A stretch of DNA of 64,000 nt from Acidobacteriota bacterium. GTDB lineage: Bacteria; Acidobacteriota; Thermoanaerobaculia; Thermoanaerobaculales; Thermoanaerobaculaceae. The notes beneath the pieces are model-generated. The model was not told where the DNA came from. It saw nothing but the letters and a program-made list of their open reading frames with translations, and made no database searches. Made by a program: the position numbers and the translations under genes. Location: assembly GCA_003158745.1 (NCBI GenBank), contig PMLC01000079.1, positions 1-64,000 on the forward strand. The letters run 5' to 3'. Shown piece after piece: positions 28,114 through 38,700 of the stretch; position 1 is the first letter of the stretch, and each line of letters begins with the position of its first letter.

Positions 28114-29342
28114 TCGAACTTGACCCGCGCGAACCGCCGCTTGCCCACTTGGACGAGGCAGGACGTTCCACGCGGCCCAGGGAGCGTTGCAAACGGATCG
28201 CGGACGGTCTCGCCGTCGATCCTCACACCGCCCTGCTGCACGAGGCGCCTGGCCTCGGCGTTGGTCGGCGCGAGCTGCGCCATCACCAGGACCTTCACGA
28301 GCAAAACCGGTTCGTGAGAGCTGCCGAGGGTCACCTCGGCGACCTCGTCCGGCACCTCGCGCCGCTGGTGGACCGTACGGAAGTGCATCTCGGCCGAGGA
28401 AGCCGCTGCAGCTCCATGGAGATCCGCCGTGATCTGGCGAGCGAGGTCGAACTTGACGTCCATCGGGTGTCTGGCGCCGGACGAAACGGCGCTTTTCAGC
28501 GCGTCGATCTCGGCCGGTATGCGGTCGGTGCAGAGGGTCCAGTACCGCCACATCAGCGTGTCGGAGACGGACATCAGCTTGCCGAACATCTCCTCGGGCG
28601 GGTCTTCGACGGCGACGTAGTTGCCGAGCGACTTGGACATCTTCTCGACGCCATCGAGCCCCTCGAGCAGCGGCAACGTCATCACGATCTGCGGCGGGAG
28701 GCCGAGCTTCCCCATCAGGTCGCGACCCACGAGCAGGTTGAAGAGCTGATCGGTGCCGCCCAGCTCGACATCCGCCTTGAGCGCCACCGAGTCGTACGCC
28801 TGGGCGACCGGGTAGAGAAGCTCGTGGAGTGAGATCGGTTCGCCGGATTCGAGACGTCTGGAGAAGTCGTCGCGCTCAAGCATCTGGGCCAGCGTCACCT
28901 TGGCCGTCAGGTGGATCCAGTCTTCGCTTGAGAGGGCCCCCAGCCAACGGGAGTTGAAATCGATCACGGTCGTCTTGGGATCGAGGAGTTTGAAGATCTG
29001 GCGCTTATACGTTTCGGCGTTGGCCGCCACCTGCTCCCGCGTGAGCTGGGGACGCGTGGCCTTCTTGCCGGTGGGATCGCCGATCAAGCCGGTGAAGTCG
29101 CCGATCAGAAAAACCACCCGGTGCCCGAGCCGCTGGAAGTGCCTCATCTTGCGAATAACAACGGTGTGGCCGAGGTGAAGATCAGGCGCCGACGGATCGA
29201 AGCCCACCTTCACCGTGAGTGGGCACCCGGCAGCGTGCGCAGCGGTCAGGCGGGCTTCCAGGTCCTCGGGGCGCACCACGTCCACGCAACCCTTGAGCAG
29301 CAAGTCCATTTGCTCCCTGACAGTCAGTTCCGCCTGGCCCAT
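28110..29342 (-). CDS. tyrS: Tyrosyl-tRNA synthetase
   Basis: Class I synthetase, 410 residues. The HIGH motif appears as HLGHT, KMSKS as GVEKMSKSLGNYV, and a C-terminal S4 RNA-binding domain (about residues 345-405) is present. This is the TyrZ-like subclass by length and motifs. The ATG at 29342 is preceded by GGGAGGG; the longer ORF-track start extends into the upstream gene. It is probably co-transcribed with the M16-like gene 17 bp upstream. Confidence 0.96.
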   Translation of the reverse strand: MGQAELTVREQMDLLLKGCVDVVRPEDLEARLTAAHAAGCPLTVKVGFDPSAPDLHLGHTVVIRKMRHFQRLGHRVVFLIGDFTGLIGDPTGKKATRPQLTREQVAANAETYKRQIFKLLDPKTTVIDFNSRWLGALSSEDWIHLTAKVTLAQMLERDDFSRRLESGEPISLHELLYPVAQAYDSVALKADVELGGTDQLFNLLVGRDLMGKLGLPPQIVMTLPLLEGLDGVEKMSKSLGNYVAVEDPPEEMFGKLMSVSDTLMWRYWTLCTDRIPAEIDALKSAVSSGARHPMDVKFDLARQITADLHGAAAASSAEMHFRTVHQRREVPDEVAEVTLGSSHEPVLLVKVLVMAQLAPTNAEARRLVQQGGVRIDGETVRDPFATLPGPRGTSCLVQVGKRRFARVKFD

Positions 29343-29359
29343 CGACCCTCCCGATTCCC

Positions 29360-31288
29360 TCACCGTTCCTGACGTTGAGGGGAGGGGGATTTTCGCACAG
29401 TGCCCTTGCGGCCTGACGGGTCGGATGCTGGAGGCGGCGCACCGCGCGCGAAGCGGGTCAGTATCTGCCAGCCAGGCAGGGCAATGATCACCTTGTTGAC
29501 CTGCGGCACGTCGATTCCGAGAAGCTCCGCCTGGGTCGGCACCGTCGGGAGGAACGCGGCCGCGGCAGTGCGGGCGGTCGCCTGAGCCGCGTCCCCGTAC
29601 AGGACAGCTAGAGTTCGGTGCGCCGCCACGGCCACCTCGGCGCTGGATGCCGGTCGCAAAGCCCCCTTCCAGAGAGCACCGAGACGGCCGTCGAGCGCCG
29701 GGACGTTCTCCCCGCCTTCTGAAGCGACCGCAAGGAGCAGGCGCCCCGGTGGCGCGAGAGCCGTCACCCGGAGGCCGTTCTCCTGGGTGAGGCGATCGTG
29801 CAGGACCTGCCAGCCGACCATCCCCATCGCAGACGGCGGCAGCTCCGCGATCCCGAGAACCTGAGGCGTGCCCTCGCCGACGGTCCATTTGAGGCCGGGA
29901 CCGACGGGTGCAAGCCCCGCGCTCACCCGTCCGGATGCGAGACTGCCGAAGAACTTGCCGGCTGCTTCGGTGCCGACCTCGACCTCCGGTGGAAGAGCGA
30001 GGGCGACCGAGAGCATCTCTGCCGTGAGTAAGTCGGCAAGTCCGAGCATCCGCGATGCCTCGGCCTCGAGATCATCTCGCACGACGGGACGTGCCGACGA
30101 CACGCTTTCGCTCAGTCGCTCCATCACGTCCGTGATCGAAGCCGCCGGGGCCGCGATCGCCAGCGTGGGCACGCCGGCGATCTCGCCCACGGTTGCCTGC
30201 CAGCCCTCTCTGGCCGCTGTCGCTGCGGCCGCCGCCAGGATTTCGTGCCCGGAGCGCGGTGCGACGCCTCCCAACGCGAGAGCGACCACGCCCGTCTCAC
30301 CGGGGATCCAACTCGTGGTCACCTCCACCCCGTTCTCCAGGGTGTGCGAAGGCTCGACCTGGGGACGGCGCTCCTGCTCGACCAGCGTTGCAGAGCCGGG
30401 GTGGCCGCTCAAGACCTGGCGTGCGAGTTCGGCCAGCGTGGTCCCGTCGATCGCGGGCGTGGCAAACGCCCGGACTGCACTCCCTCCGAGCGCCAACCGG
30501 TCGGCCAGCTCCCGCGCGACGGGAGCGCCACTCACCGCAGCCTGGCCTGAACGGGCCTGGCATGCCGCGACCGCTCTGGCCAGCTCGTCCGCGCTAGCCG
30601 GGGCCGTGGGAAGCTGGGCAAGAACCTGCCGGAGCCTTCGAAGTACGATGCGTGGATGCTCGTCGCGAGCGGGGACGCGCACGACAATGCGGGCACAGCT
30701 GTCCTGCAGCTCATCGGAGACGCGGGCATCCGGGAAGCTCGACGCCAGCCGCGTCTGGACCCACGAGATGAGCGCCGGAGCAAGATCGCTTCTCGAATCG
30801 TCCGGTTGTGGGAGAGCGATCGCAAGCTCAACGGAGTCAGGAGCGCCCCGACGCTCCCCGACCGCACCTTCGGCGAGAACGCACGGAGGGTGTGTCGATG
30901 CCCGCGCTGGGATGGCCTCGATCGCCGTGTCCAGGATCTGGAGCTCTCGCGCTGGGACGGGACCCAGTGCGACCAGCGCGGCGGACCCGCTCGCCGAGAG
31001 CACAGCGATGACCTCGGTGAACGCCGGCTGTGCGGCGAGCGACGGCACCGCAACGCTCCAGAGCTGGCTGAAGCGTCGCGACCTCACCTCTGTGGGGAAG
31101 CCAGCCACGGCGTTGGGTGCTGCGGCATCGGCCGGGAGCAGGGCGGCGAAGTGCTCGACGTCGCCGCCTGCGACCTCGACCACTGCCACGGGCAGACCAC
31201 GAGCGGTCCGCCACTCACTTACGACCTGGCCGGGCGCAATCGTAGAGCTCGCCGCCGTCACCGCGAGAAACACGCAAATCACGCGCAT
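29360..31288 (-). CDS. Exported protein resembling a degenerate M16 peptidase
   Basis: The 642-residue protein has a signal peptide (MRVICVFLAVTAASSTIAPGQ). Two related halves look like M16/insulinase repeats: about residues 20-250, beginning TARGLPVAVVEVAGGDVEHFAALL, and about 300-600, beginning LENGVEVTTSWIPGETGVVALAL. The HxxEH zinc motif is not found, so it would be a non-catalytic homolog. Family assignment is by pattern only and is tentative. The ATG follows TATCAT by six bases, within a divergent promoter shared with the membrane-protein gene. Confidence 0.6.
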   Translation of the reverse strand: MRVICVFLAVTAASSTIAPGQVVSEWRTARGLPVAVVEVAGGDVEHFAALLPADAAAPNAVAGFPTEVRSRRFSQLWSVAVPSLAAQPAFTEVIAVLSASGSAALVALGPVPARELQILDTAIEAIPARASTHPPCVLAEGAVGERRGAPDSVELAIALPQPDDSRSDLAPALISWVQTRLASSFPDARVSDELQDSCARIVVRVPARDEHPRIVLRRLRQVLAQLPTAPASADELARAVAACQARSGQAAVSGAPVARELADRLALGGSAVRAFATPAIDGTTLAELARQVLSGHPGSATLVEQERRPQVEPSHTLENGVEVTTSWIPGETGVVALALGGVAPRSGHEILAAAAATAAREGWQATVGEIAGVPTLAIAAPAASITDVMERLSESVSSARPVVRDDLEAEASRMLGLADLLTAEMLSVALALPPEVEVGTEAAGKFFGSLASGRVSAGLAPVGPGLKWTVGEGTPQVLGIAELPPSAMGMVGWQVLHDRLTQENGLRVTALAPPGRLLLAVASEGGENVPALDGRLGALWKGALRPASSAEVAVAAHRTLAVLYGDAAQATARTAAAAFLPTVPTQAELLGIDVPQVNKVIIALPGWQILTRFARGAPPPASDPSGRKGTVRKSPSPQRQER

Positions 31289-31293
31289 CTCTC

Positions 31294-31300
31294 TATGATA
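31294..31300. promoter_or_regulatory. Symmetric divergent -10 element (TATGATA/TATCATA)
   Basis: CTATGATAG reads as -10 TATGAT on the plus strand and TATCAT on the minus strand. The plus-strand ATG (31307) is 7 nt after its hexamer and the minus-strand ATG (31288) is 6 nt after its own. The two start codons are only 18 bp apart, leaving no room for any other promoter or Shine-Dalgarno. Confidence 0.65.
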
Positions 31301-31306
31301 GCGGTC

Positions 31307-32227
31307 ATGCGACGAAACCCATTGTCGGGGAGGGTGCTCGTGCTCTCGTGGGGCGCGGCTCTCGTCGCCTGGCCGCTGGCATGGCTCGTCCTCGCGTCCG
31401 CTCAGGGCATCGGCACGTTGCTCGCCGGAGGCGGCTGGATTGGCGTTGCAGTTCCCTTTGGAGCACACCCGTGGGGCCTCGTCAACGAGCCGACGGTCGC
31501 GTTTGCCGCCTCCCGCGCTGCGCTCGTGTCGTACTGGCTTGCACCCCCGCTCGTGGCACTCGCGTTGGCCGTTCTGCTGCCCACCTTGGTGCCGGTCCCT
31601 CCCGGGTGGCTCTCCGAGGTCGGCGTCTTCCAACTCGCTGTGTCGAGCGCGACGCTTGGTCTCGGGTGGGGGGCGCCTCTTGGTGTGGCCAACGGGCCTG
31701 CTTGCGGCCTCGAGCGCTTCTGGGGCGTGCCACCCTCGGTGTTCGTAGTCGCCTCGGCACTGCTGGGCGCGACGGTTGTGCAACTGGCAGTGGCGCGGCT
31801 CAACGGTCACCTCTGGGGAGAGCCGGGCGGTCCGCTTCGCTCAAGGAGGCTCGTGGTCGTCGTGGCTCACGCTCTTCCGCCCGCCGTGGTCTGGGTCGCA
31901 GTTGCGAGGGTGCAAGGGTGGGACGTTCCGCCGGCCGCGGTCCTGACTATGGCCGCCGTGCTTGTGTGTGCCCTTGTGGGGGGATGGATATGGACGCCCC
32001 ACGCTCCGCTGAGGCCTCGCCCCGATGTTGGGTGGGGCCAGGTGCTGGGAGTCGTGGCACTGGGGTTCCTGGTGTTCGGAGCCGCCGCGTGGGCGGGCGC
32101 CCCACGCCGCGGTCAGGTTGTCGGGTTCGTGTGGGGCGTTCCTCGGGAGACCAGCAACGTGCCCGCCGGGATGGCCGTAATTCGGTTCACGCTGCTCCCC
32201 GCCCAGAGAAAACCGCAGGCATCGTGA
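31307..32227 (+). CDS. Multi-pass membrane protein of unknown function
   Basis: I do not recognise this 306-residue protein. It has about seven to eight hydrophobic segments (first MRRNPLSGRVLVLSWGAALVAWPLAWLVL; later LAPPLVALALAVLLPTLV, VFVVASALLGATVVQLAV, AAVLTMAAVLVCALVGGWIW) and short loops. ATG 31307 is chosen over 31295 because 31295 lies inside the -10 element. The C-terminus overlaps the convergent polyprenyl glycosylphosphotransferase gene by 41 bp. Confidence 0.7.
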   Translation: MRRNPLSGRVLVLSWGAALVAWPLAWLVLASAQGIGTLLAGGGWIGVAVPFGAHPWGLVNEPTVAFAASRAALVSYWLAPPLVALALAVLLPTLVPVPPGWLSEVGVFQLAVSSATLGLGWGAPLGVANGPACGLERFWGVPPSVFVVASALLGATVVQLAVARLNGHLWGEPGGPLRSRRLVVVVAHALPPAVVWVAVARVQGWDVPPAAVLTMAAVLVCALVGGWIWTPHAPLRPRPDVGWGQVLGVVALGFLVFGAAAWAGAPRRGQVVGFVWGVPRETSNVPAGMAVIRFTLLPAQRKPQAS

Positions 32228-33617
32228 GGACGAGGATCTTGAGGTCCAACCAGAGCGACCAGTGGTCGATATAGGACAGGTCGAGTTCCATCCATGTGGC
32301 GAAGTCCAGTTCCGAGCGCCCAGAGATCTGCCAGAGGCAGGTGATTCCCGGCTTCATGGCGAGTCTTCGCCGTTGCCACGGCTCGTAGTGTTCGACCTCC
32401 TGCGGGATCGGTGGACGGGGCCCGACGAGCGACATCTCGCCCTTCAGCACGTTGAGGAGCTGAGGGAGCTCGTCGAGCGATGAGCGGCGCAGGAAGCGTC
32501 CGATCGGCGTAACACGAGGGTCGCCCGGGGCCTTGAACACCGGACCATCCATCACGTTGAGATGCGCGACTTCGTGTCGCAGGCTCTCGGCGTTTTCCAC
32601 CATAGTGCGGAACTTGAGCAGCACGAACCTCCGCCCGTGCATGCCGCAGCGCACCTGCCGGTAGAGCGCCGGACCTCGGGACGTGAGGCGGACCGCAGCC
32701 ACGATCACGAGCCAGAAGGGCGCGCTGAGAACCAGCACGACGAAGGCCACGAGGAGATCGATCAGGCGTTTCAGGAACAACGCGAACGGTGCGATCGGTG
32801 CCGTCGCGAAGGTCAGCAGCGGGACGCCGTCGAGGGCTTCAACCTCGACATGGGGCCTCAGGTGCGGGAACGGCCGGAGCGCGACACGAACGCGGACGCC
32901 GAGCTCCTGACACCGTACCAGCAGCGGCTCGAGTTCGCCGAGCTGACGGGTCGGAACCGCCAGGACCACCTCGTCCACGACCTCGCGCGTGAGCAGCTCG
33001 AGCAACTCGGGCGCCTGGCCCACGATCGGAAACCCCTCCGCCTCGCCTCGCCCGCACCCGTCCGCGTCCACGAGCCCGAGAAGCCGCAGCCCCCAGGTGT
33101 GGTGGTGGGTGACCTGTCGGGCCAGCAATACCGCCTCCTCGCCGCAGCCCACAATCACGACGACTCGCTCGGGCGCCTCCACCAACTTGCGGCCGAAAGC
33201 CGTCTGTCGCTCGACGATGCGCGCTGCGGCCAGAACAAGGCCGTTGGTGAGACCAAACAAGAGAAGGAAAGGGCGCGAGATGAACTGGAGGCGGAGGAGA
33301 TAGCCTACCGCAGCCAGCACGATCACCCCCAGCACCGCCACCCACAGCTCCTTGAGCGCCTCGCGGCGAAGCGATAGCACTTCGCCCGGGGCGGTGAGCC
33401 GGTGCGCCGTGAGGAGGACCAGCCACAGAGGGAGCACCACCGCGAGCAGAGGCAGGTAGTCCGAGAGTGGGTAGAGGCCGCCGGGAAACAGCCGCGGCAC
33501 CAACAACGGCAGCACGTTGGACCGCAGCTGGTGGGCGAAGAGAAAGCTCCCGACCGTGAGGATCACGTCCAGGGCCAGGCGGCGGTAGGCGATTAGACGT
33601 GCTGGCTCGCGGAGCAC
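32187..33617 (-). CDS. Polyprenyl glycosylphosphotransferase
   Basis: Initiates glycan assembly by transferring a sugar phosphate to undecaprenyl phosphate (WcaJ/WbaP type). The 476 residues comprise four or five N-terminal membrane segments, a Rossmann-like domain (about residues 145-280, VVVIVGCGEEA), one more membrane helix (KRLIDLLVAFVVLVLSAPFWLV) and the catalytic domain with KFRTMVENAE and DELPQLLNVLKGEMSLVGPRPP. The GTG at 33617 has GGAGG four bases upstream and is preferred over the ORF-track start. Last gene of the glycan operon. Confidence 0.93.
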   Translation of the reverse strand: MLREPARLIAYRRLALDVILTVGSFLFAHQLRSNVLPLLVPRLFPGGLYPLSDYLPLLAVVLPLWLVLLTAHRLTAPGEVLSLRREALKELWVAVLGVIVLAAVGYLLRLQFISRPFLLLFGLTNGLVLAAARIVERQTAFGRKLVEAPERVVVIVGCGEEAVLLARQVTHHHTWGLRLLGLVDADGCGRGEAEGFPIVGQAPELLELLTREVVDEVVLAVPTRQLGELEPLLVRCQELGVRVRVALRPFPHLRPHVEVEALDGVPLLTFATAPIAPFALFLKRLIDLLVAFVVLVLSAPFWLVIVAAVRLTSRGPALYRQVRCGMHGRRFVLLKFRTMVENAESLRHEVAHLNVMDGPVFKAPGDPRVTPIGRFLRRSSLDELPQLLNVLKGEMSLVGPRPPIPQEVEHYEPWQRRRLAMKPGITCLWQISGRSELDFATWMELDLSYIDHWSLWLDLKILVLTMPAVFSGRGAA

Positions 33618-34708
33618 AGTCCCTCCAGCAGCCGTTCGTACGCGGCCGCTACGTTGTCCCAGCGATAGAGCTTCGCGACGCGAGAGCACGCCACCAACCC
33701 TAGGCTCGAGAAGAGCTCGGGCGAAGCGAGAAAGTCGGCCAGAGCCGTGCTCAGGTGTCGATCGTCCGTGAACGTGAACGGCACGCCGGTGCTGCCGACC
33801 ACCTCGCGGTTGGGGAGGTTGTCAAGGAAGAACACCACGCGCCCGGCTCCCATCGCTTCTACGAGAGCCGGGTGAGTTCCACCTACCTCCGTGGCGTGGA
33901 TGTAGGCGCGGGCATTAAAGAGGAGTTGCCTGTACCCCTCGCCATAGACCGAACCCGGCAGAACCACTCTTGGATCGGCCGACGCCAGTGCGCGCACCCT
34001 GCGGATGAACTCGTCCGCATACGGAGCATCGCCGACCAGCACGAGCCGGGCTTTGCCCCCAACCGTGCGGTACGCTTCCACGACTCGATCGGGGTTGTTC
34101 TCGGGCTCGAAACGCGACACGTAGAGGAAATAGCTGCCCTTGGTCAAGCCCAGGCGGCGCAGCGACTCGTCACCGGTCGGCGAAGGAAGGTCGCCGCCGT
34201 ATGGGATCATCACGGAGCTGCGCCGCCAGGCCCGGCGGTAGTACCGCTGGATCACCCTGGCGTCGGTGACGACCTCGTCGGCCCAGCGGGCCGACAACCG
34301 CTCGCACAGTCGGTAGTACGCGCGCCCCAGAACGCCCCACTTGCGGCGCTTCCGTTCGAGGCCGTCGACGTTGAGGGCGACCGGCAAGCGGCGGATGTGG
34401 AGCAGCGGGATCAATGGCGCGTTGGCTGCGTTGCAGAGCAGGATCACGTCGTAGCGCCGCCGGTTTGCGTGCAGGGACGACAAGAGGGTGTGAGACAGGG
34501 TCTCGAGCGACTTGAAGCGCAGAGCGGGCAGCACGTGGACCGCCGCGCCGCGGTGGGCGATCACTCCGGGGACGGCGGTGTGAGCTCGAGCGTAGACGGT
34601 GACCGCGTGGCCGGCGGCCGCAAGGCGCGCCGACAGTTCCTCGGCCAGGGTCTCGAAACCGCCGTACCTCGCAGGGATCCCCCGCGTGCCCAGGATGGCG
34701 ATCCGCAT
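33593..34708 (-). CDS. Glycosyltransferase with DUF1972 N-terminus (GT4-like)
   Basis: The 371-residue GT-B enzyme starts MRIAILGTRGIPARYGGFET, the DUF1972 signature found in rhamnosyl- and other transferases of polysaccharide loci. The C-terminal half has YVSRFEPENNPDRVVEAY and GSVYGEGYRQLLFNARAYIHATEVGGTHPALVEAMG, matching the donor-binding EX7E region. Its ATG overlaps the upstream GT2 stop (ATGA) and it overlaps the downstream gene by 25 bp. Confidence 0.92.
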   Translation of the reverse strand: MRIAILGTRGIPARYGGFETLAEELSARLAAAGHAVTVYARAHTAVPGVIAHRGAAVHVLPALRFKSLETLSHTLLSSLHANRRRYDVILLCNAANAPLIPLLHIRRLPVALNVDGLERKRRKWGVLGRAYYRLCERLSARWADEVVTDARVIQRYYRRAWRRSSVMIPYGGDLPSPTGDESLRRLGLTKGSYFLYVSRFEPENNPDRVVEAYRTVGGKARLVLVGDAPYADEFIRRVRALASADPRVVLPGSVYGEGYRQLLFNARAYIHATEVGGTHPALVEAMGAGRVVFFLDNLPNREVVGSTGVPFTFTDDRHLSTALADFLASPELFSSLGLVACSRVAKLYRWDNVAAAYERLLEGLCSASQHV

Positions 34709-35718
34709 CAGGAGCGAACCTTTCGCACCCGGTGACCAGGGAGGAACCAGCGCGCGACAAGCCACCCCGAGACGAGCGCCCGTGAGGCATTGGCCCGCCC
34801 GCGCGCGCGCTGCTGGCGGCGAAGCGCCCAGGCTTCGCTGAGGCCTGGCGCCGATGAACGTTCAACCGTGAGGCACGCCCCGGCCACCACGACGTCACGC
34901 AGCGCCCACCATGGGAAGCACGCCAACCGCCACCTCCAGTCTGCGTTGGACCACCGCAGCAGGAAGCGGTTGCGGACCGAGTGCCTGTTGACCTCGGGCG
35001 TCCCGCGCCGGTTGAGTTCCGGTTTGAGCCCCCGCTCGTGCCACGCTCGCGCGGTTGGCCAGAACAGGCAGTGCCAGCCGCGGCGCTGGAGCCGCCACGC
35101 AAGGTCGGCATCTTCCCGATAGGCGAAGAACGTCTCGTCGAAGACCTCCCCTGCGGGGTACGAGACATCCTCGAGCGCCTCCCGCCGGTAGAGCGCGGCC
35201 GCACCCGAGGCGCCGAAGACCCAGGCTGAGCGGAGCCAGCGTTCTCGCATGGCTCGTCCGCTCGCGCGGTCCAGGTGCCGCCCGGAGGCGGTGACAACCA
35301 TGCCGGCCGAGTCGATGCTCTCGGTCGCCGCCAACTCCTCCCCCTGCGCGCGCATAAGGAGGCCGGTGAGGGCACCTACCCGTTCCCTGTCCCTGCCCGC
35401 CTGCGCTTCGAGGAGCTTCTCGAGATAATCCGGCGCCAGGCGGCAGTCGGGGTTGAGCGCCAGCACCCACGGAGCACGGCTGCGGCGGAGCGCTTCGTTG
35501 GCGGCGGCTGAGAACCCTCTGTTCTCCGGCCAACGAATCTGCTCGAGGGGCAAGGCCCTGCCGACGTCCTGGACGATCGAAGCGGAGCCATCGGTCGATG
35601 CGTTGTCCAGCACCACGATGCGTTCCGGGGATACGCTCTGCGTCCCGACGGCTTCGAGCGTCGCGCGGACAGTGCGGGCGTGGTTGTGGACCACGAGAAA
35701 AACGTCGGCCGGGCTCAC
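34708..35718 (-). CDS. Family 2 glycosyltransferase
   Basis: The 336-residue GT-A enzyme has VFLVVHNHARTVRATLEAV, VVLDNASTDGS, the metal/donor site ALNPDCRLAPDYLEKLL, and FDETFFAYREDADLAWRLQRRGW typical of rhamnosyltransferase-like GT2 enzymes. A hydrophobic stretch near residue 275 may mediate membrane association. It overlaps both neighbours by four bases within the operon. Confidence 0.92.
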   Translation of the reverse strand: MSPADVFLVVHNHARTVRATLEAVGTQSVSPERIVVLDNASTDGSASIVQDVGRALPLEQIRWPENRGFSAAANEALRRSRAPWVLALNPDCRLAPDYLEKLLEAQAGRDRERVGALTGLLMRAQGEELAATESIDSAGMVVTASGRHLDRASGRAMRERWLRSAWVFGASGAAALYRREALEDVSYPAGEVFDETFFAYREDADLAWRLQRRGWHCLFWPTARAWHERGLKPELNRRGTPEVNRHSVRNRFLLRWSNADWRWRLACFPWWALRDVVVAGACLTVERSSAPGLSEAWALRRQQRARGRANASRALVSGWLVARWFLPGHRVRKVRS

Positions 35719-38700
35719 GGCAGCACCACAATCCGATCGAGCACCGCTTCACCTCCGGCCGGAGCCGCCAGGACGATGCCCAGCCGATGGTGCCCACCGG
35801 AAGCAGGTGCCGGCAGCTCGACCGCGCCGCGGGCCGCTCCGGCGACCGGAACGGGGCGGGCCGCAGCACCGTCCCACCGTACGGTCAAGCTGGCGCCGCT
35901 CTGAGCTGCACCCTCGAGCCACCCTTCAAGGCGCAATCGCGCACCGTTCGGCAGGTTGAGCGGAACATCGACACCCTCACCGTCGTGGACCCGCCAGCCA
36001 TTTGGGAGCACCCACCGCGAGAACGTCCCCGGCGGCGGTTCGAGGCGGCCGCCGATCCTCGCGATCTGCGGGTCCTCGATCTCCACGACCCGGTCCGTGC
36101 GGAGCCAGAGCGTGAGGACCACCACGGACCCTGCGACCAGCCATAGGCTGGCTCCGAGGTGGGCGGTGGCTCGGGCGAAGCCAGGGTGGTGTCCGCAGGC
36201 TAGGATCGCCAAGCCGCCGGCGATGACGATCAAGACCGGAGCGACGAAAGTCGCCGTCGAGATCCGAAGGAACGACGGGAACAAGTGGCGTGCGTCGGCG
36301 GCGAACCGGCGTGCCAGCGCGTCGGCCAACCACGACCCCCCGTCGGCGGGGTTAAAACCCAGGTGGGGCCGCGTGACCATCACCCACCAGACAACGAACG
36401 CGGCGGGCAGCAGCGCGAGGCCGAGCCGGCGCCAGCGCGAGGTCCCTCGCAGCACGAGCGCCGCGGACAGCCCCATGGCGGGAAGAAGCGGAACGAGGTA
36501 GCGCACCGGCGGACACCCGCCACCGTACCACTCCGGCGAGCTCAAAAGGGCTACAACGGTTAGCGCGCTGGCGAGGAGAGCGCCGCGTTCCCCGGGTCCG
36601 CCTTGCCGCCACAGCCGGCCGCTGCCGAGCAGTGCAAGCGCCAGCAGCGGCGCCGAGTAGAGCAAACCGCCCGCGGCATCGAAGGCCAAACCGAAGAAGA
36701 CGATTAGCGGCTGTCGCAGCGAGCGGGGCAGGAGGGAGTCCAGGCTGCGGAAGGGGCCGAGGGGGTGCCCGTAGACCAGCATGCCGAACGCCAGGCCAGC
36801 GGCGATCATGGCGCCGACCACGAGCAGCGAGACGGTCAGCTCCCGGCGGCTGCGCCGCCGGGAAACGAGCGCCACCAGGGGAAGTGGAAACGTCGCGAGC
36901 GCCAGGCGGGTCTTGAGGCTGGTCGCCATGAAGCTGGCGAGCGACGCCACCCCGATGCGGGGTCTCGGCTGACCGACGCACAGCAGCGCCAGCGCCGCGA
37001 GCAAGGCGCCGGGGACCTCGACCCAGATCTGCGTGGCGAACGTCGCGAGCGGATAGGTCGTGAGCAGGGCGCTCACGAGCAGCGCACGGCGCCTTCTCCC
37101 CAGTCCCAACCTCCCAGCACCCCGGGTCACAGCGGCGACGACGCCCGCGCCGAAAAGCGCCATCACCACGAGCGCCCCCGGGAGACCAGCGGCCGCGTAG
37201 CCCGGGAGGAGCAGAAACGCCAGCACCGGCGAGTGCAGGAACACCGAGCTGATGTAGATCGAGTTCTCGGGGTGGTGCTGCAGGTCGTAGTTGTTGGAAA
37301 GGTCGAGGTCGTGGTCCTCGGCAAGCGAGCGCAGCACGATTAGGTGGTACTGCGCGTCCACGCCCGGCGGCATCAGATGGGCGGTGGCGACCGCGAGCGG
37401 GACGAGCAGGGCGGCGGCGGTCGCGAACGTGCGGCCCCGGGCAAGCCAGGCCCGGGCTGCCGGGAGCCAAGCTGCCAGCAGCGCGGCGAGCGCAAGATCA
37501 ACCCCGTGACGTTCGGCGAGCAGCCGCAAGGGGCTCACTGGCAGCCTGGCCGCGATGGCCAGAGTGGTCAGGAGCGCCCACGGTATGAAGGCGGCGGGAG
37601 AACGCCAGCTCCGCCCCGCGAGTTGCAGAACCGCGACGACCACCGCTGCCGCCAGGATCCAGCTCGTCAGAGGCCAGTCGCGCGGTGGCGTCGGGCGTGA
37701 GGTACCGGCAGCGCCGACGCCCACGACCACGTCGGGTGGCAGACGCTCGGACCGCACCAGCCTCGGGCGAGCGCCTCTCGGCAGTTGCCAACTGCTGCGG
37801 CCTCCCACCGCCCAGGTGGAGTCCTTCCCGTACCCTGCGGGCCGCCACGCGGCTGCGGTCGGAAGCACGTGCGCCGCAACCCGCCGAACGTCGTCCCGTT
37901 CATGTGCCCACTCCGCCGTGTCGATCCCAACACGGATCGGCACGTCGGGCCCGATGTCGCGTACGACGGCAACCACGGAGCCCTGCGGCAGGAACGAGGC
38001 ATTGGCGAGTGAGATCTCGACGATGTAGAGGCCGCCATCCGATGTGGGCAGCACGGCCTCCGGACTCGCAGCGGTGAGTTCCAGACCCTGGCGGTCTGGA
38101 GGTGGAGGCTGAGGCTGGCCCAGGAGGCAGGCCACGGCGAGCCACGCGGCTCCTGCCAGCGCCGGTGGGAGGAGAGGTGTCACGATGAGAGCGGCGCCCC
38201 CGCCCGCGGCGAGGATCCAACCGGCAGCTGGGACCGCCTGGCCGAGGCCGATCCCACCCCACGGGGCGAGGGATGCCACGGTCAGCCCGACTGCGATGAG
38301 ACCGACGCTCCAGGCGGAGGCCAACCGGTCACTCCAGGTAGAATGCGATGCCACCGCTACGAAGACAACCGCCACGCCGGCCAGGCCAAGCAGGGAGGGA
38401 AGCAAAGCTCGCTCGAGCGGCGCCGCCCCGATCAGCAACGCGATCATGAGAGTCGCTCGCGGGCTCAGCACGCGGGCTGCAAGTCCCGCGACCAACGTGA
38501 CGGCGCCGACCACAACGGCGTCGTGCCAGAGCGGGTAGCCGGCGAGCCCCAGGCCGCCCGCTAAGCGTACCGCGAGCGCCAGAGCGACGACGATCACGGG
38601 ACGGTCGCACCGCGCCACGATCCGAAGTGCCGCTGCGCCGGTCGCCAAAGCCGCTATCACCAGCAACGGCGGGAGCGCCATCCGGCGCAGCGTGGGGTCG

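Noticed and set aside
29343-29888. N-terminal extension of tyrS in the ORF track (592 aa)
   Set aside because: It is a shadow of the M16-like gene; the ATG at 29342 with GGGAGGG gives the normal TyrS N-terminus.
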